NCBI GenBank assembly: GCA_038734945.1 | Contig: JAVYOA010000003.1 | Coordinates: forward strand, 1 to 64,000 | Length of the DNA: 64,000 bases | Reading direction: 5' to 3' | Source: Fervidicoccaceae archaeon | GTDB lineage: Archaea; Thermoproteota; Thermoprotei_A; Sulfolobales; Fervidicoccaceae | Part shown: piece by piece, positions 51,768-60,382 of the stretch | Numbering within the stretch: position 1 is the stretch's first letter | Layout of the letters: every line of letters begins with the position of its first letter | Made by a program: the position numbers and the translations under genes | The notes under the pieces: model-generated | What the model saw: the letters and a program-made list of their open reading frames with translations, nothing else | Told to the model about the DNA's origin: nothing | Database searches by the model: none

Positions 51768-52562
51768 ATGAGCGAAAGAATGACAGTGAGGAAATTTTTG
51801 AAGAAGAAAGAACTCAAGGAGAAAATAGTCATGATAACAGCCTACGATGCACCATTTGCTAGAGCAGCAGACGAAGCAGGTGTGGACTCGATACTTGTAG
51901 GAGATTCGATGGCAATGGTTGTTCTTGGTATGGAGAACACGCTAGGTATTACGCTAGAAGAGATGATTGAGCACACAAGAGCAGTTTCTCGTGTCAGGCC
52001 CAGAGCATTAATAGTCGGAGATATGCCCTTCATGAGCTATGAGACTGGACCTGCTAGGGCTATGGAAAGTGCATCGCTTTTTGTGAAGGCTGGAGCTGAT
52101 GCCGTTAAGCTTGAGGGGGGCGAGGAAGTTTCTGAGCAAATAAGGGCTTTGGTTAAAGCCGGCATCCCAGTCATGGCTCACATAGGCCTCACTCCTCAGC
52201 GCTTTCTCAAGTTAGGAGGATATAGGATTATAGGGAAAAGAAGCGAGGAGGAGGAGCAACTTTATAGGGATGCTGAAGCTATTCAGGAGGCAGGTGCCTT
52301 TTCTGTTGTGCTCGAGTACGTAGTTTCTGAGATAGCGAGGAAAATTACAGAAAAGCTAAGTATTCCAACTATTTGCATCGGTGCTGGTCCCTACTGCGAC
52401 GGCCAGGTTCTTGTGCTACACGATGTTCTGGGTCTATCTCTACATTCCCCACCATTCGCTAAGAGATATGCTGATCTATATTCAATAGCCCGCGATGCTA
52501 TCTCTAAGTATGCGAGAGAAGTAAGAAATGGAGAATTCCCGTCACAGGAATTTTACAAATAA
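51768..52562 (+). CDS. panB: 3-methyl-2-oxobutanoate hydroxymethyltransferase
   Basis: Makes ketopantoate from alpha-ketoisovalerate and a folate-type one-carbon donor; 264 residues. MITAYDAPFARAADEAGVDSILVGDSMAMVVLG is the beta-alpha barrel front with the magnesium-binding Asp. VGDMPFMSYE, AVKLEGGEEV and VMAHIGLTPQ follow, with catalytic Glu in VVLEYV. IGAGPYCDGQVLVLHDVLGL is the C-terminal barrel motif. ATG 51768 has GGAGGA eight bases upstream and its own AT-rich promoter. panE is directly upstream. Confidence 0.96.
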   Translation: MSERMTVRKFLKKKELKEKIVMITAYDAPFARAADEAGVDSILVGDSMAMVVLGMENTLGITLEEMIEHTRAVSRVRPRALIVGDMPFMSYETGPARAMESASLFVKAGADAVKLEGGEEVSEQIRALVKAGIPVMAHIGLTPQRFLKLGGYRIIGKRSEEEEQLYRDAEAIQEAGAFSVVLEYVVSEIARKITEKLSIPTICIGAGPYCDGQVLVLHDVLGLSLHSPPFAKRYADLYSIARDAISKYAREVRNGEFPSQEFYK

Positions 52563-52581
52563 ATTGGGGGAAAGATGTGCA

Positions 52582-53355
52582 ATGAAGAGTTTTATAGACG
52601 AGCTCTATGACTACTTGATAAAAATTGCGGAAGGGCAGAGAATTGAAAAGGCTGTAATAGGAGCGGGCTATACTTTTGTTGAGCTCAACGATGGAGGCGC
52701 AGGGGTTTCTTACAGCAATAGAGATGGGGGTATTAAAGAGGGTTTGCCGGGAAACTTGGAAGGCATGCGAGTTGAGGATGCTATCTCCTATTTGCTTTCA
52801 GGAAGAGGTCTGGATGTTAGTTTTGGTTTAGCATCGGCCAATGCTCTGGTAAACCGGATAAGAAAAGAGATGATTGAGAGAGACGCTCTTGTAGAGGAAG
52901 AGCTCAGTCCCAATGATGTAGTAGTTCTGATAGGTTATTTTCCGTCATACATAAGGAGGCTAAAAGGAAAAGTGAAGGAAATATATGTGCTCGAAATAAT
53001 GGAAGTTGCTTCCAGAGAAGCTGAAGTTTATCCGTGGTGGGCCTATTCAAGGCTGTTCCCAAAAGCAACAAGGCTATTCATAACGGGTACCACAATCTCG
53101 AACCACACAATAAACTACATCCTTCCTTCCTCTATGAATGTAGAGCACAAAGTTCTACTAGGTCCATCAACTCCCATGATAGAATGGCCATTTGCTAAAT
53201 ATGGAGTTGAGGGGCTGTGTGGAAGCATAGTAACGGATAACAAGCTTTGCTTCAAAATAGCATCGCAGGGAGGTGGTGCTAGGGAGATGTTTGATAGGGG
53301 ATGCCTGAAGAAAGTTTATCTTCCAATAAGGAAGAGCCAGTCCAATCCCACTTAA
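52582..53355 (+). CDS. DUF4213/DUF364 family protein (putative metal chelation)
   Basis: About 257 residues. The front carries the DUF4213 segment (YTFVELNDGGAGVSYSNRD), then LSGRGLDVSFGLASANALVNR. The second half is DUF364: DVVVLIGYFPSYIRRLKGK, FITGTTISNHTINYILPSS, VLLGPSTPMIEWPFAKYGVEGLCGSIV. The family is described as a putative heavy-metal chelation domain; no reaction is proven. ATG 52582 follows the panB stop by 20 bases with GGGGG in between, so it is probably in the panB transcript. The link to CoA synthesis is by position only. Confidence 0.8.
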   Translation: MKSFIDELYDYLIKIAEGQRIEKAVIGAGYTFVELNDGGAGVSYSNRDGGIKEGLPGNLEGMRVEDAISYLLSGRGLDVSFGLASANALVNRIRKEMIERDALVEEELSPNDVVVLIGYFPSYIRRLKGKVKEIYVLEIMEVASREAEVYPWWAYSRLFPKATRLFITGTTISNHTINYILPSSMNVEHKVLLGPSTPMIEWPFAKYGVEGLCGSIVTDNKLCFKIASQGGGAREMFDRGCLKKVYLPIRKSQSNPT

Positions 53356-53378
53356 GCATTTTCGGGAATTGAAATGTT

Positions 53379-54029
53379 TCAAAGGTATTTGGAATCTTTT
53401 TCTCCTAGTTTATCGACCTCGCTTATAAGTTCTTCGAAAATTGCAGCTAGCTCCGGTCTGTACTTCTTTCTCTGAACGAGAAAGCTCTTTATTAGAGGAA
53501 TATATTCTAGTGCGGAAGGAAGAACAGGACCATAGCTCTTCACTATTTCATTGAAAGCCTCCAATGCTAGCTCTCTATCACGCTCTCTATGGTATATTGA
53601 AATCATTGAGGTAGAAGCCAAATCAACCAAATCCCTTACTATGCCTTGACTATCTATTATGATGCCTGCTTCCTCGAAATCCAAACCATATATTTTTCCT
53701 TTATTAAGAATGAAGTTCCTCGGGTTGCAGTCTCCTTTCTCGATGCCTATTGAGTGTAGCCTTCTCAACCATCCTACAACCAAATGTACAGCACTGAAAA
53801 ACTCCTTGATGCTAAGATCAGAGAACGGAGTTCCTTCGATGTATTCGAGAAATATCTCCTTTTTCTCAATTCTCGTAGATATGACCTTGGGAACTTCGAT
53901 TCTGTCGCGCAGAAAGTTGAGGATGATCAATTCTCTGAAAAGGCTTTTCTCGTTATTGAAGATCTTTCTCACAACTGGCTTGTCTTCAGTCTCGAGAAAT
54001 ACAAGATTTTTTCTACTGAACAGCCTCAT
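53379..54029 (-). CDS. Small protein-kinase-like / aminoglycoside-phosphotransferase-fold protein
   Basis: About 216 residues. KPVVRKIFNNEKSLFRELIILNFLRDRIEVPKV contains a kinase-like beta3 lysine and alpha-C glutamate. IFLEYIEGTPFS is the hinge. KGDCNPRNFILNKGKIYGLDFEEA gives the catalytic HxDxxxxN-like loop (here GDCNPRN) and a DFE metal motif. These place it among atypical kinases (APH/RIO/Kdo-kinase-like). The substrate, protein or small molecule, is unknown. ATG 54029 follows AGGGGGC. The gap 54030-54323 is AT-rich, holding only promoter-like sequence. Confidence 0.72.
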   Translation of the reverse strand: MRLFSRKNLVFLETEDKPVVRKIFNNEKSLFRELIILNFLRDRIEVPKVISTRIEKKEIFLEYIEGTPFSDLSIKEFFSAVHLVVGWLRRLHSIGIEKGDCNPRNFILNKGKIYGLDFEEAGIIIDSQGIVRDLVDLASTSMISIYHRERDRELALEAFNEIVKSYGPVLPSALEYIPLIKSFLVQRKKYRPELAAIFEELISEVDKLGEKDSKYL

Positions 54030-54323
54030 TAACTTGCCCCCTGAAGAAAATCTGCATGGAAGAGAATTAAGCAATTTGTATTTTTTAATTTTTCAATTCA
54101 CTTGGGAAAATGCATGAAATCAAGGTGAGCAGGCAACGCAACGATTAATAATTTTTTAAAATTATCTATTGATATGAAAGAGGGCTTTTTAGTAAATATT
54201 CAATCCCTTTGAGCTGTTTATGGTATTCCTTGTTTGTTCAAATCAATCCCCTTTTTTAAATAAAATACTTAAAACTTAAAAAAGGAAACTAAAAAATCCA
54301 ATGCCTTAAAGAGGATTTAAAAA

Positions 54324-55235
54324 ATGATGGGAAAGAAAATTACATCAGAGAGAGTGTTTTTCAAGTTTGACCCAGATATTTCTCCAATTGCTAAAGTCCA
54401 TCCCAACGAAAGCATTATTATAGAGACGAGAGACTGCTTCTCCAATCAAATTAAGGACGAATCGCAGCAAATATCTTCTATAGATTTTTCCCAAGTAAAT
54501 CCAGCCACAGGACCTATTTTCATCGAAGGTGCGAAAAAAGGAGACGCGCTGGCTGTTCATGTCAGGAAGATAAAAACAAGCGACTCAGGTCTCGTGGTCG
54601 CTATACCTGGAGAGGGTTTTCTTGGGGAAGATGTTAAGGAATCGAGGAACAGAAAGTGCAGGGTTCTGGGAAATTGGGTGGAGATCAGTGGAGTTAAAGT
54701 CCCGTATAGACCAATGATAGGAGTAATAGGTGTAGCTTCAAGCGAGAGAAACCCAACAGGAGTTCCGGGAAGGAATGGTGGAAATCTCGATACAAGGCAA
54801 ATAACGGAGGGTGCTACAGTCTACCTTCCAGTAGAATTTGAAGGTGCTTTATTTGGAATAGGAGATCTCCATGCTGCTATGGGAGATGGAGAAATATGTG
54901 TTTCTGGATGCGAGGTCAGGGGAGAGGTGGAGCTTGAGTTCGGCATAATCGAAAATCTTGCTCCACCATGGCCCATAGTAGAGTACGGCGATTCTTTGTA
55001 TATAGTAGTTTCAGCTGGATCCGTCGAGGATTCTCTAAAAGAAGCGTCAAGAATAGTGGTATCTGCTCTATCAAATGCTTTCTCAATTGACTGGATTGAT
55101 GCATACCTTCTTTCAAGTTTGGTTGTGGACATGCAGATAAGCCAGCTAGTTGATCCGAAGAAAACAGTGAGAGCTCGAATTCCCACTTCTGTTATCAGTG
55201 CTAGACTTCTTCTTGAAGCGCTTAGGAGGCGGTAA
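54324..55235 (+). CDS. Acetamidase/formamidase family amidohydrolase
   Basis: A 303-residue soluble enzyme of the FmdA/AmdA family, which hydrolyse short amides to ammonia and acids. NPATGPIFIEGAKKGDALAVHV, VPYRPMIGVIGVASS, RNGGNLDTRQITEGATVYLPVEFEGALFGIGDLHAAMGDGEICVSGCEV and DAYLLSSLVVDMQISQLVDPKKT are conserved blocks. ATG 54324 has AGAGGAT upstream. The permease gene begins two bases after its stop, so substrate uptake and hydrolysis may be coupled. The exact amide is not known. Confidence 0.88.
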   Translation: MMGKKITSERVFFKFDPDISPIAKVHPNESIIIETRDCFSNQIKDESQQISSIDFSQVNPATGPIFIEGAKKGDALAVHVRKIKTSDSGLVVAIPGEGFLGEDVKESRNRKCRVLGNWVEISGVKVPYRPMIGVIGVASSERNPTGVPGRNGGNLDTRQITEGATVYLPVEFEGALFGIGDLHAAMGDGEICVSGCEVRGEVELEFGIIENLAPPWPIVEYGDSLYIVVSAGSVEDSLKEASRIVVSALSNAFSIDWIDAYLLSSLVVDMQISQLVDPKKTVRARIPTSVISARLLLEALRRR

Positions 55236-55237
55236 AA

Positions 55238-56551
55238 ATGGAGGGCGTAAAGGAAAAAGAACAGCTGAAAAGAGTTCTGAAGATGAGAGATCTAATAGCT
55301 TTCGCTATAATGACCATGGTTCCCATTGCCCCGATGGGAATTTATGGTGTGGTCGCTGTATTGAGCAATGGACAGGTTCCTCTTACATATGCAATAGGAG
55401 CAATTGCAATGTTCTTCACAGCATGGGGATATGGACAATTTGCCCTGAGATTCCCTGAAGCTGGCTCGGTCTATGCGTATGTGCGTGAAACGCTTGGACA
55501 CAATGTTGGATTTATAGCAGGCTGGGTTATATTGCTTGATTATATTCTGATTCCGGCGCTAGTTATACTCGTTTCAGCACTTTGGCTGGAAGCTCTAACA
55601 GGGATCAGCTTGATTGTTTGGGCAACAATTTTCATAGCAGCAGCAACAATCCTCAACGTACTTGGTGTAGAGCTAACAGCGAGAGCTTCGATGGCTCTCT
55701 TTTTATTCGAGGACTTTGTGCTAGTAGCTTTCGTTGCTGCTGCTCTATATAGGGTAGCTACTGATCCTTCCCTTAGCTTCAATTTGCTGCCATTTTACAA
55801 TCCGGCAGAGTTCTCGTGGGGAGCCGTGCTCTCGGGAACTTCGGTTGCTGTGCTAAGTTTCTTGGGATTTGATATAATGACAACATTGGCCGAGGAGACC
55901 ATAGAAGCAAGAAAAGTAGTTAGCAGGGCTGTTATCCTAGTAATTCCCATAATTGCTTCCATGTTCATTCTCCAAACATATTTGGCTGCTTTAATTCATC
56001 CTGGATACTCCTTTGAGTCTCCCGACGTTGCTTTTTACTACATAGCTGAAGAGGCAGGAGGTAGGGGTCTTCAGCTTCTAACCCTCTTGGGAACAGTTCT
56101 GGCTTGGGGAGTTGGAGATACTCTGGCAGCTCAAGCAGGAATATCTAGAGTGCTGTTCTCTATGGGAAGACAAGGACATCTTCCAAAGATATTTTCAAAG
56201 GTCCATCCGAAGTACAAGACACCCTACTTCTCAACAATATTCGTGGCATTAATTACAGCCCCTCTAGTCTATTTGCTCACATTGAAGGATCTTTCTTCTG
56301 TTGTAAACTTTGGAGCGCTAACTGCGTTCGCAATAATGCACATTGCTCTTGCATATAGATTCATTAAGCTTGAGAAAAGAACAGTGCTCGCAGTAATGCC
56401 ATTCATAGGATTTGTGATCACGGCAGCCATTTGGTATGGCTTAGATGTTTATGCGAAGGAGCTTGGTATTGTTTGGCTCATCCTTGGAATAGCTTACCTG
56501 GCATATATCACAAGGGGGTTCAAAGTTAGAACAGTAATTCCTGTTGAGTAA
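55238..56551 (+). CDS. APC family amino acid permease
   Basis: A 437-residue membrane protein with 12 segments. MRDLIAFAIMTMVPIAPMGIYGVVAVLSNG is the first, unwound helix of the APC fold. RFPEAGSVYAYVRETLGHNVGFIAGWVILLDY, LSFLGFDIMTTLAEETIEARKVVSRAV and AQAGISRVLFSMGRQGHLP are signature regions. It imports an amino acid, amine or perhaps the amide used by the preceding amidase. AGGAGGCGG lies within the amidase end, giving translation coupling. There are no other subunits. Confidence 0.9.
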   Translation: MEGVKEKEQLKRVLKMRDLIAFAIMTMVPIAPMGIYGVVAVLSNGQVPLTYAIGAIAMFFTAWGYGQFALRFPEAGSVYAYVRETLGHNVGFIAGWVILLDYILIPALVILVSALWLEALTGISLIVWATIFIAAATILNVLGVELTARASMALFLFEDFVLVAFVAAALYRVATDPSLSFNLLPFYNPAEFSWGAVLSGTSVAVLSFLGFDIMTTLAEETIEARKVVSRAVILVIPIIASMFILQTYLAALIHPGYSFESPDVAFYYIAEEAGGRGLQLLTLLGTVLAWGVGDTLAAQAGISRVLFSMGRQGHLPKIFSKVHPKYKTPYFSTIFVALITAPLVYLLTLKDLSSVVNFGALTAFAIMHIALAYRFIKLEKRTVLAVMPFIGFVITAAIWYGLDVYAKELGIVWLILGIAYLAYITRGFKVRTVIPVE

Positions 56552-56637
56552 TTTTCTGCCATTTTTGAAAATGGCAATAAAGACCAAAGCTTTTTTCTTT
56601 GTGTTGGAACTTTCTCATTTACTGTTGGGTGGTTATT

Positions 56638-57801
56638 ATGAAAAAGGGCACAGTTTCAATTCATGGGCATGAGTACTATGATGAAGGATATGGTATCAGG
56701 ATGCCTCCTGTGTATTTGACGTCGCTTTTCGAGCAGCCAAACAGGAAGACGGGAGAAACAAAAATAATAGATGGGGTAAGGGAGCTCAAGTATTCGAGAG
56801 AAGAAAATCCTACTACGAGGTCTCTGGAAAAAGCCATTGCCAAACTGGAAGAAGGAGAAGATGCTTTGGCCTTCAACAGTGGAATGGGGGCTATATCAAG
56901 CGTACTCCTTTCTAGGCTGAGTTCTGAATCAAAAGTTGTAATACCAATGGAGGCTTATTCAGGTACGATTGCATTGTTGGTCAATCTCTCAAAAAAAATT
57001 GGATTCAAGCTTGAAAAGGTTTGGCCTTCAACAGAAAAGATCATTGAAGCTATTGAGAAAGATGCAGATTTAGCGATAGTGGAGACGATAACTAATCCAA
57101 CTCTGAGAGTTGTGGATATTGGCGAGATAGCCAAGGTAAGTGCCGAGAAAGGAACTTTCTTGATTGTCGACAACACTTTTGCTTCTCCCATATTGTATAC
57201 TCCATTATTGCATGGAGCTTCCTTAGTTATAGAGAGCACAACTAAGTATATCAGCGGTCACAACGATGTTGTGGGTGGAGTAATTGCTGGTAAAAGGGAA
57301 GATGTTTTATTTCTATGGGAGTGGAGAAAGCTCCTTGGTACAATAATGCAGCCATTCGAGGCTTTTCTGGTTCTCAGGGGCATGAAAAGTTTTGCAGTTA
57401 GGATGGAGGCACACTCCAGGAATGCTCTCGCGGTTGCTGAGTTCCTATCGGAACATCCAAGAGTCTCTGAGGTTTACTATCCTGGATTAGAGAGCAATCC
57501 TTATAGAGAAATTGCCTCTAGACTGTTTAGGAAAAAAATGTATGGGGGAGTTGTTTCCTTCAAAGTTAAAGGAGGAAGAGATTTTGCTCTCTCTGTGCTG
57601 AGAAAGCTGAAAATAATAATTCCCTCTCCTAGCTTTGGAGGACCTGAAAGTCTGTTAACCTATCCCATAATTTCCGCTTCAAAATATATCCAGGAGGAGG
57701 ATCGGAGGGCGTTGGGAATAACGGAGGATTTGCTTAGACTCTCAGTTGGACTGGAAGATGTAGATGATATTATCGAGGACCTTGATCAAGCTCTCTCATG
57801 A
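56638..57801 (+). CDS. Cys/Met metabolism PLP enzyme (cystathionine gamma-lyase/synthase family)
   Basis: A trans-sulfuration-type PLP enzyme of about 387 residues. YSREENPTTRSLEKAIAKLEEGEDALAFNSGMGAIS, METYSGT-like EAYSGTIALL and IVETITNPTLRVVDI precede IVDNTFASPILYTPLLHGASLVIESTTKYISGHND, where K203 binds PLP. ESLLTYPIISASKY and LRLSVGLEDVDDIIEDL end the chain. It could be cystathionine gamma-synthase, gamma-lyase or methionine gamma-lyase; sequence alone does not decide. ATG 56638 with GGGTGG upstream is preferred to ATG 56599. The neighbour amidase and permease hint at catabolism. Confidence 0.87.
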   Translation: MKKGTVSIHGHEYYDEGYGIRMPPVYLTSLFEQPNRKTGETKIIDGVRELKYSREENPTTRSLEKAIAKLEEGEDALAFNSGMGAISSVLLSRLSSESKVVIPMEAYSGTIALLVNLSKKIGFKLEKVWPSTEKIIEAIEKDADLAIVETITNPTLRVVDIGEIAKVSAEKGTFLIVDNTFASPILYTPLLHGASLVIESTTKYISGHNDVVGGVIAGKREDVLFLWEWRKLLGTIMQPFEAFLVLRGMKSFAVRMEAHSRNALAVAEFLSEHPRVSEVYYPGLESNPYREIASRLFRKKMYGGVVSFKVKGGRDFALSVLRKLKIIIPSPSFGGPESLLTYPIISASKYIQEEDRRALGITEDLLRLSVGLEDVDDIIEDLDQALS

Positions 57802-57830
57802 TAAATAAGGATTAAGTATTTACCCAATGC

Positions 57831-58604
57831 CTAGCTCTTTTTTCCAAAGGTAGCCAGCAGATCCCTCGAAAGTTGCTTAAGCGCAGCATACACAGTAGTT
57901 TTCCTCAATAAATCGGGATTTCCATAGGCATTCTCTATTCTATCATCTCTCTCTATCCTGAAGATCTTTCCAATGTTTTCCTTCTGATATGCATCCAGAA
58001 TCTCAGAATAAAGTTTTGGAGAACCAGCACCCTCATTCAGAATTAAGGCTATGGGCAAAATCCCTATTTCCGAGAACATTCGTATAAGGTTGATTGTCGG
58101 ATGTATCGAGAGCTTGCTCGATGAAGATATCACGAGGGGGTAAAGCTTTTCTTTCATGAATCTCAGCACATTCAAAGTGATATCGGAGAGACCTGGGGGC
58201 ATATCTATGACTAAGAAGTCCAACTTCCCCCAAATGGTTATGGAGAGTATTTCCTTAAATGCCTCATTGAGCTCTTTTCCCCTTAAGGGAGTTGGATTAT
58301 TCTTTGTGAAAAAGGCAAGTGTCATTAGCTTTATGCCTTCTACTTCCACAGGCAAAATTCCCTTATCTTCTCTGGGCATAGCCACATTCAAGTCTAATCC
58401 AAGTACCAAATGCGTGCTTGGATTAGTGAAGTCGAGATCAAGCAGTCCAACTGATGCTCCTGAATCAGCAAGAGAAAGGGCTAACAGAGAAGAGATTGTT
58501 GTCTTTCCTACTCCTCCCTTGTAGCTAACGGCTGGGAGTATAACGGAGATCTCTTTCAGTCTGATGGGGATTGTGTTATCTCTGGGATCTTCATTCCTCA
58601 TCAT
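57831..58604 (-). CDS. MinD/Mrp-type ATPase, probable ATPase-type HypB
   Basis: A 257-residue MinD/ParA-type ATPase. The deviant Walker A is SYKGGVGKTT near 27-36, LLDLDFTNPST is switch I, and LVIDMPPGLSDITLNVLRF is Walker B. It overlaps hypA by 14 bases. In Thermococcus the GTPase HypB is replaced by an ATPase of this Mrp/MinD family that acts with HypA in nickel insertion, so I read this as an ATPase-type HypB. That identity rests on context more than on motif. ATG 58604 is preceded by GAGGAG. Confidence 0.78.
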   Translation of the reverse strand: MMRNEDPRDNTIPIRLKEISVILPAVSYKGGVGKTTISSLLALSLADSGASVGLLDLDFTNPSTHLVLGLDLNVAMPREDKGILPVEVEGIKLMTLAFFTKNNPTPLRGKELNEAFKEILSITIWGKLDFLVIDMPPGLSDITLNVLRFMKEKLYPLVISSSSKLSIHPTINLIRMFSEIGILPIALILNEGAGSPKLYSEILDAYQKENIGKIFRIERDDRIENAYGNPDLLRKTTVYAALKQLSRDLLATFGKKS

Positions 58605-58989
58605 AGCTGATCTCCTCTATGTATATCCCTCTTCCTTTCAGCACTTCATAATCTCTTGATCCGCATCTAGGACATTTGATGAATGAATGAATTGCTTCAG
58701 GTATGAAGTGGATCATCTCTGATGCCTCAGCCCCAAGCTCTTCTGGGAGAAGCTTCCAAGAATATCCACATGCTCTGCACTTCAGCTCTACCTCAATTGT
58801 CCTATATTCGATCTTTGCTACCTTAACATTATATTGATTCAGAAGCTCCCTCAATGCGAAGTCCAAAATATCTAAGTCAATGGATTGGAGAATGCCTACG
58901 CCTATGACTATTTTATTGAAAGCTCTGCCCCCGTGCTTTTCTGATAGATATGTAGCTATCGATTCCGCCAATGCCCATTCGTGAACCAA
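58591..58989 (-). CDS. hypA: Hydrogenase nickel-incorporation protein HypA
   Basis: A 132-residue metallochaperone that delivers nickel to [NiFe]-hydrogenase. The N-terminus reads MVHEWALAESI (usual form MHEWALAE), carrying the nickel-binding histidine. The zinc domain has CRACGYSW and, about 45 residues later, CPRCGSRDY. Start TTG 58989 is the only canonical one; the frame reads TTG-GTT-CAC. GTGGTG is seven bases upstream and an A/T box (CTTAAAAAAAG) about 29 bases before. It is first of a two-gene unit with the MinD-like ATPase, downstream of the membrane module on the same strand. Confidence 0.92.
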   Translation of the reverse strand: MVHEWALAESIATYLSEKHGGRAFNKIVIGVGILQSIDLDILDFALRELLNQYNVKVAKIEYRTIEVELKCRACGYSWKLLPEELGAEASEMIHFIPEAIHSFIKCPRCGSRDYEVLKGRGIYIEEISYDEE

Positions 58990-59009
58990 TCTGGAGCACC
59001 ACGCATTTT

Positions 59010-59032
59010 CTCTTTTTTTAAGAAAAAAAGAG
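59010..59032 (-). terminator. A/T-rich inverted repeat between membrane module and hypA
   Basis: Perfect 10-base arms CTCTTTTTTT / AAAAAAAGAG around a three-base centre. The T-run on either strand could terminate transcription of the membrane module; the same sequence on the minus strand contains a TATA-like element for hypA. Confidence 0.35.
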
Positions 59033-59074
59033 TTCCGCTTATCTGTACTTGAGGAGAATCAGCGTCGGCAAAAT

Positions 59075-60382
59075 CTATGGAGAGAAGCCCAAGAAGTATT
59101 GAAGTATTGAGCTCTGCAGGGGAGAGAGCAATATTGATAAGAGAAAGAAGAGCAGAATTAATAGACCCATAGCATCAGTTCCTATCCTTTCACTTTCAGC
59201 TGCCCCCTCGGCATATGTGTATATAATTTTAAAGGCATATCCAGTGGACAGCACGATGGCTGTGAAGTATACTATAGCTAATATGTTCCATGGAGTCCCT
59301 GCTGAAAATGTGCCCAAGAATATGTAGAGTTCACTCCAGAAGCTCAGGAATGGTGGTAGACCAAGAAGGGCTAGAGCGCTTCCTATCACTACGAATTTAT
59401 AGCTACCTCCAAGTCTTGAGAGGCTGTTGACTTCGCTTGTTTTGAGCCTGCTCAGGAGTGCAAAGGATATCAGAAGCAGTGAGGCCTTGGGAATTTCATG
59501 TGCGATCATCTGCAGAATAGAGTAGCTCCTGGCTAAAGTAGTTCCTGCAGATAGACCTAGAACTATGTATCCTATCTGAGAGAGAGTGCTGTAGGAAAGA
59601 AGTTTTCTCAGGTCACCCTGCACTATAGAGGAGAGAGAGCCAACGAGGGATCCTATTAGGGCTAAGGAGGATATAACAAGAGCTGTCGCAGGACTCATAG
59701 AAGCTATGGTTCCAACAATGTAGGATGTCGCTGGCAAGATTGAGGATACCTCAACTGCGAGGAGAAGGGGGTGCATGCCAACGTACACGCTTGGAAGCCA
59801 CACATACATTGGAAAGAGAGCAATTTCAGCTCCAAAGCCTATAGCCATGAGAGCTTTGGAGAGAGAAGCTGCGCCGAGGAGAAGTTCTGGAAAAGCAAGA
59901 GATCCTGTCTCTGAAATAGCTAAAATTAGGCCAAACAGTCCTACTATCGAGCTGGGTAAACAGATAATAGCATATTTTAATGCAGCCTCATAGCCATCAT
60001 TGCTCCTATAAAGTGCGAGGCTTCCTATCATGACCATTGCTATTATTTCCCAGTAGATGAATAATCTGAGGGCACTGTCTGTTATCAAAAGGAGTATGGA
60101 TGTGCCAACGAAGTAAACTCCTAGCATTGAAAACATTGCCCTTCTCTCTACCCTATATAGCTCTGCTATGAGAAGCGATACTATTAGTGTCAGTACTCCC
60201 ATTGAACCAATTAGACCAGCCACGCCTCTAGCATTGAAGCATAGATATGCCATAGCTATTCCTGTAGCTATGGACAGCACATTTACGATTAGGTCCTTCA
60301 AGTACCTTGCTATGACGTGTATTGAATATGAGAGAATAGTATAAGCAAGTAGTAGCACGGCAATCTGAGACTCCAAATTCAT
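59075..60382 (-). CDS. Proton-translocating antiporter-like subunit (NuoN/MrpD type)
   Basis: A 435-residue polytopic membrane protein of the NuoL/M/N family with about 12-13 segments. FIYWEIIAMVMIGSLALYRS has the conserved TM5 glutamate. VSSILPATSYIVGTIASM, LSSIVQGDLRKLLSYSTLSQIGYIVLGLSAG and MIAHEIPKASLLLISFALLSRL supply the channel Lys and His. GLPPFLSFWSEL is the usual downstream motif. It is the last gene of the module, overlapping the previous one by four bases. Couples redox energy to ion pumping. Confidence 0.88.
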   Translation of the reverse strand: MNLESQIAVLLLAYTILSYSIHVIARYLKDLIVNVLSIATGIAMAYLCFNARGVAGLIGSMGVLTLIVSLLIAELYRVERRAMFSMLGVYFVGTSILLLITDSALRLFIYWEIIAMVMIGSLALYRSNDGYEAALKYAIICLPSSIVGLFGLILAISETGSLAFPELLLGAASLSKALMAIGFGAEIALFPMYVWLPSVYVGMHPLLLAVEVSSILPATSYIVGTIASMSPATALVISSLALIGSLVGSLSSIVQGDLRKLLSYSTLSQIGYIVLGLSAGTTLARSYSILQMIAHEIPKASLLLISFALLSRLKTSEVNSLSRLGGSYKFVVIGSALALLGLPPFLSFWSELYIFLGTFSAGTPWNILAIVYFTAIVLSTGYAFKIIYTYAEGAAESERIGTDAMGLLILLFFLLSILLSPLQSSILQYFLGFSP

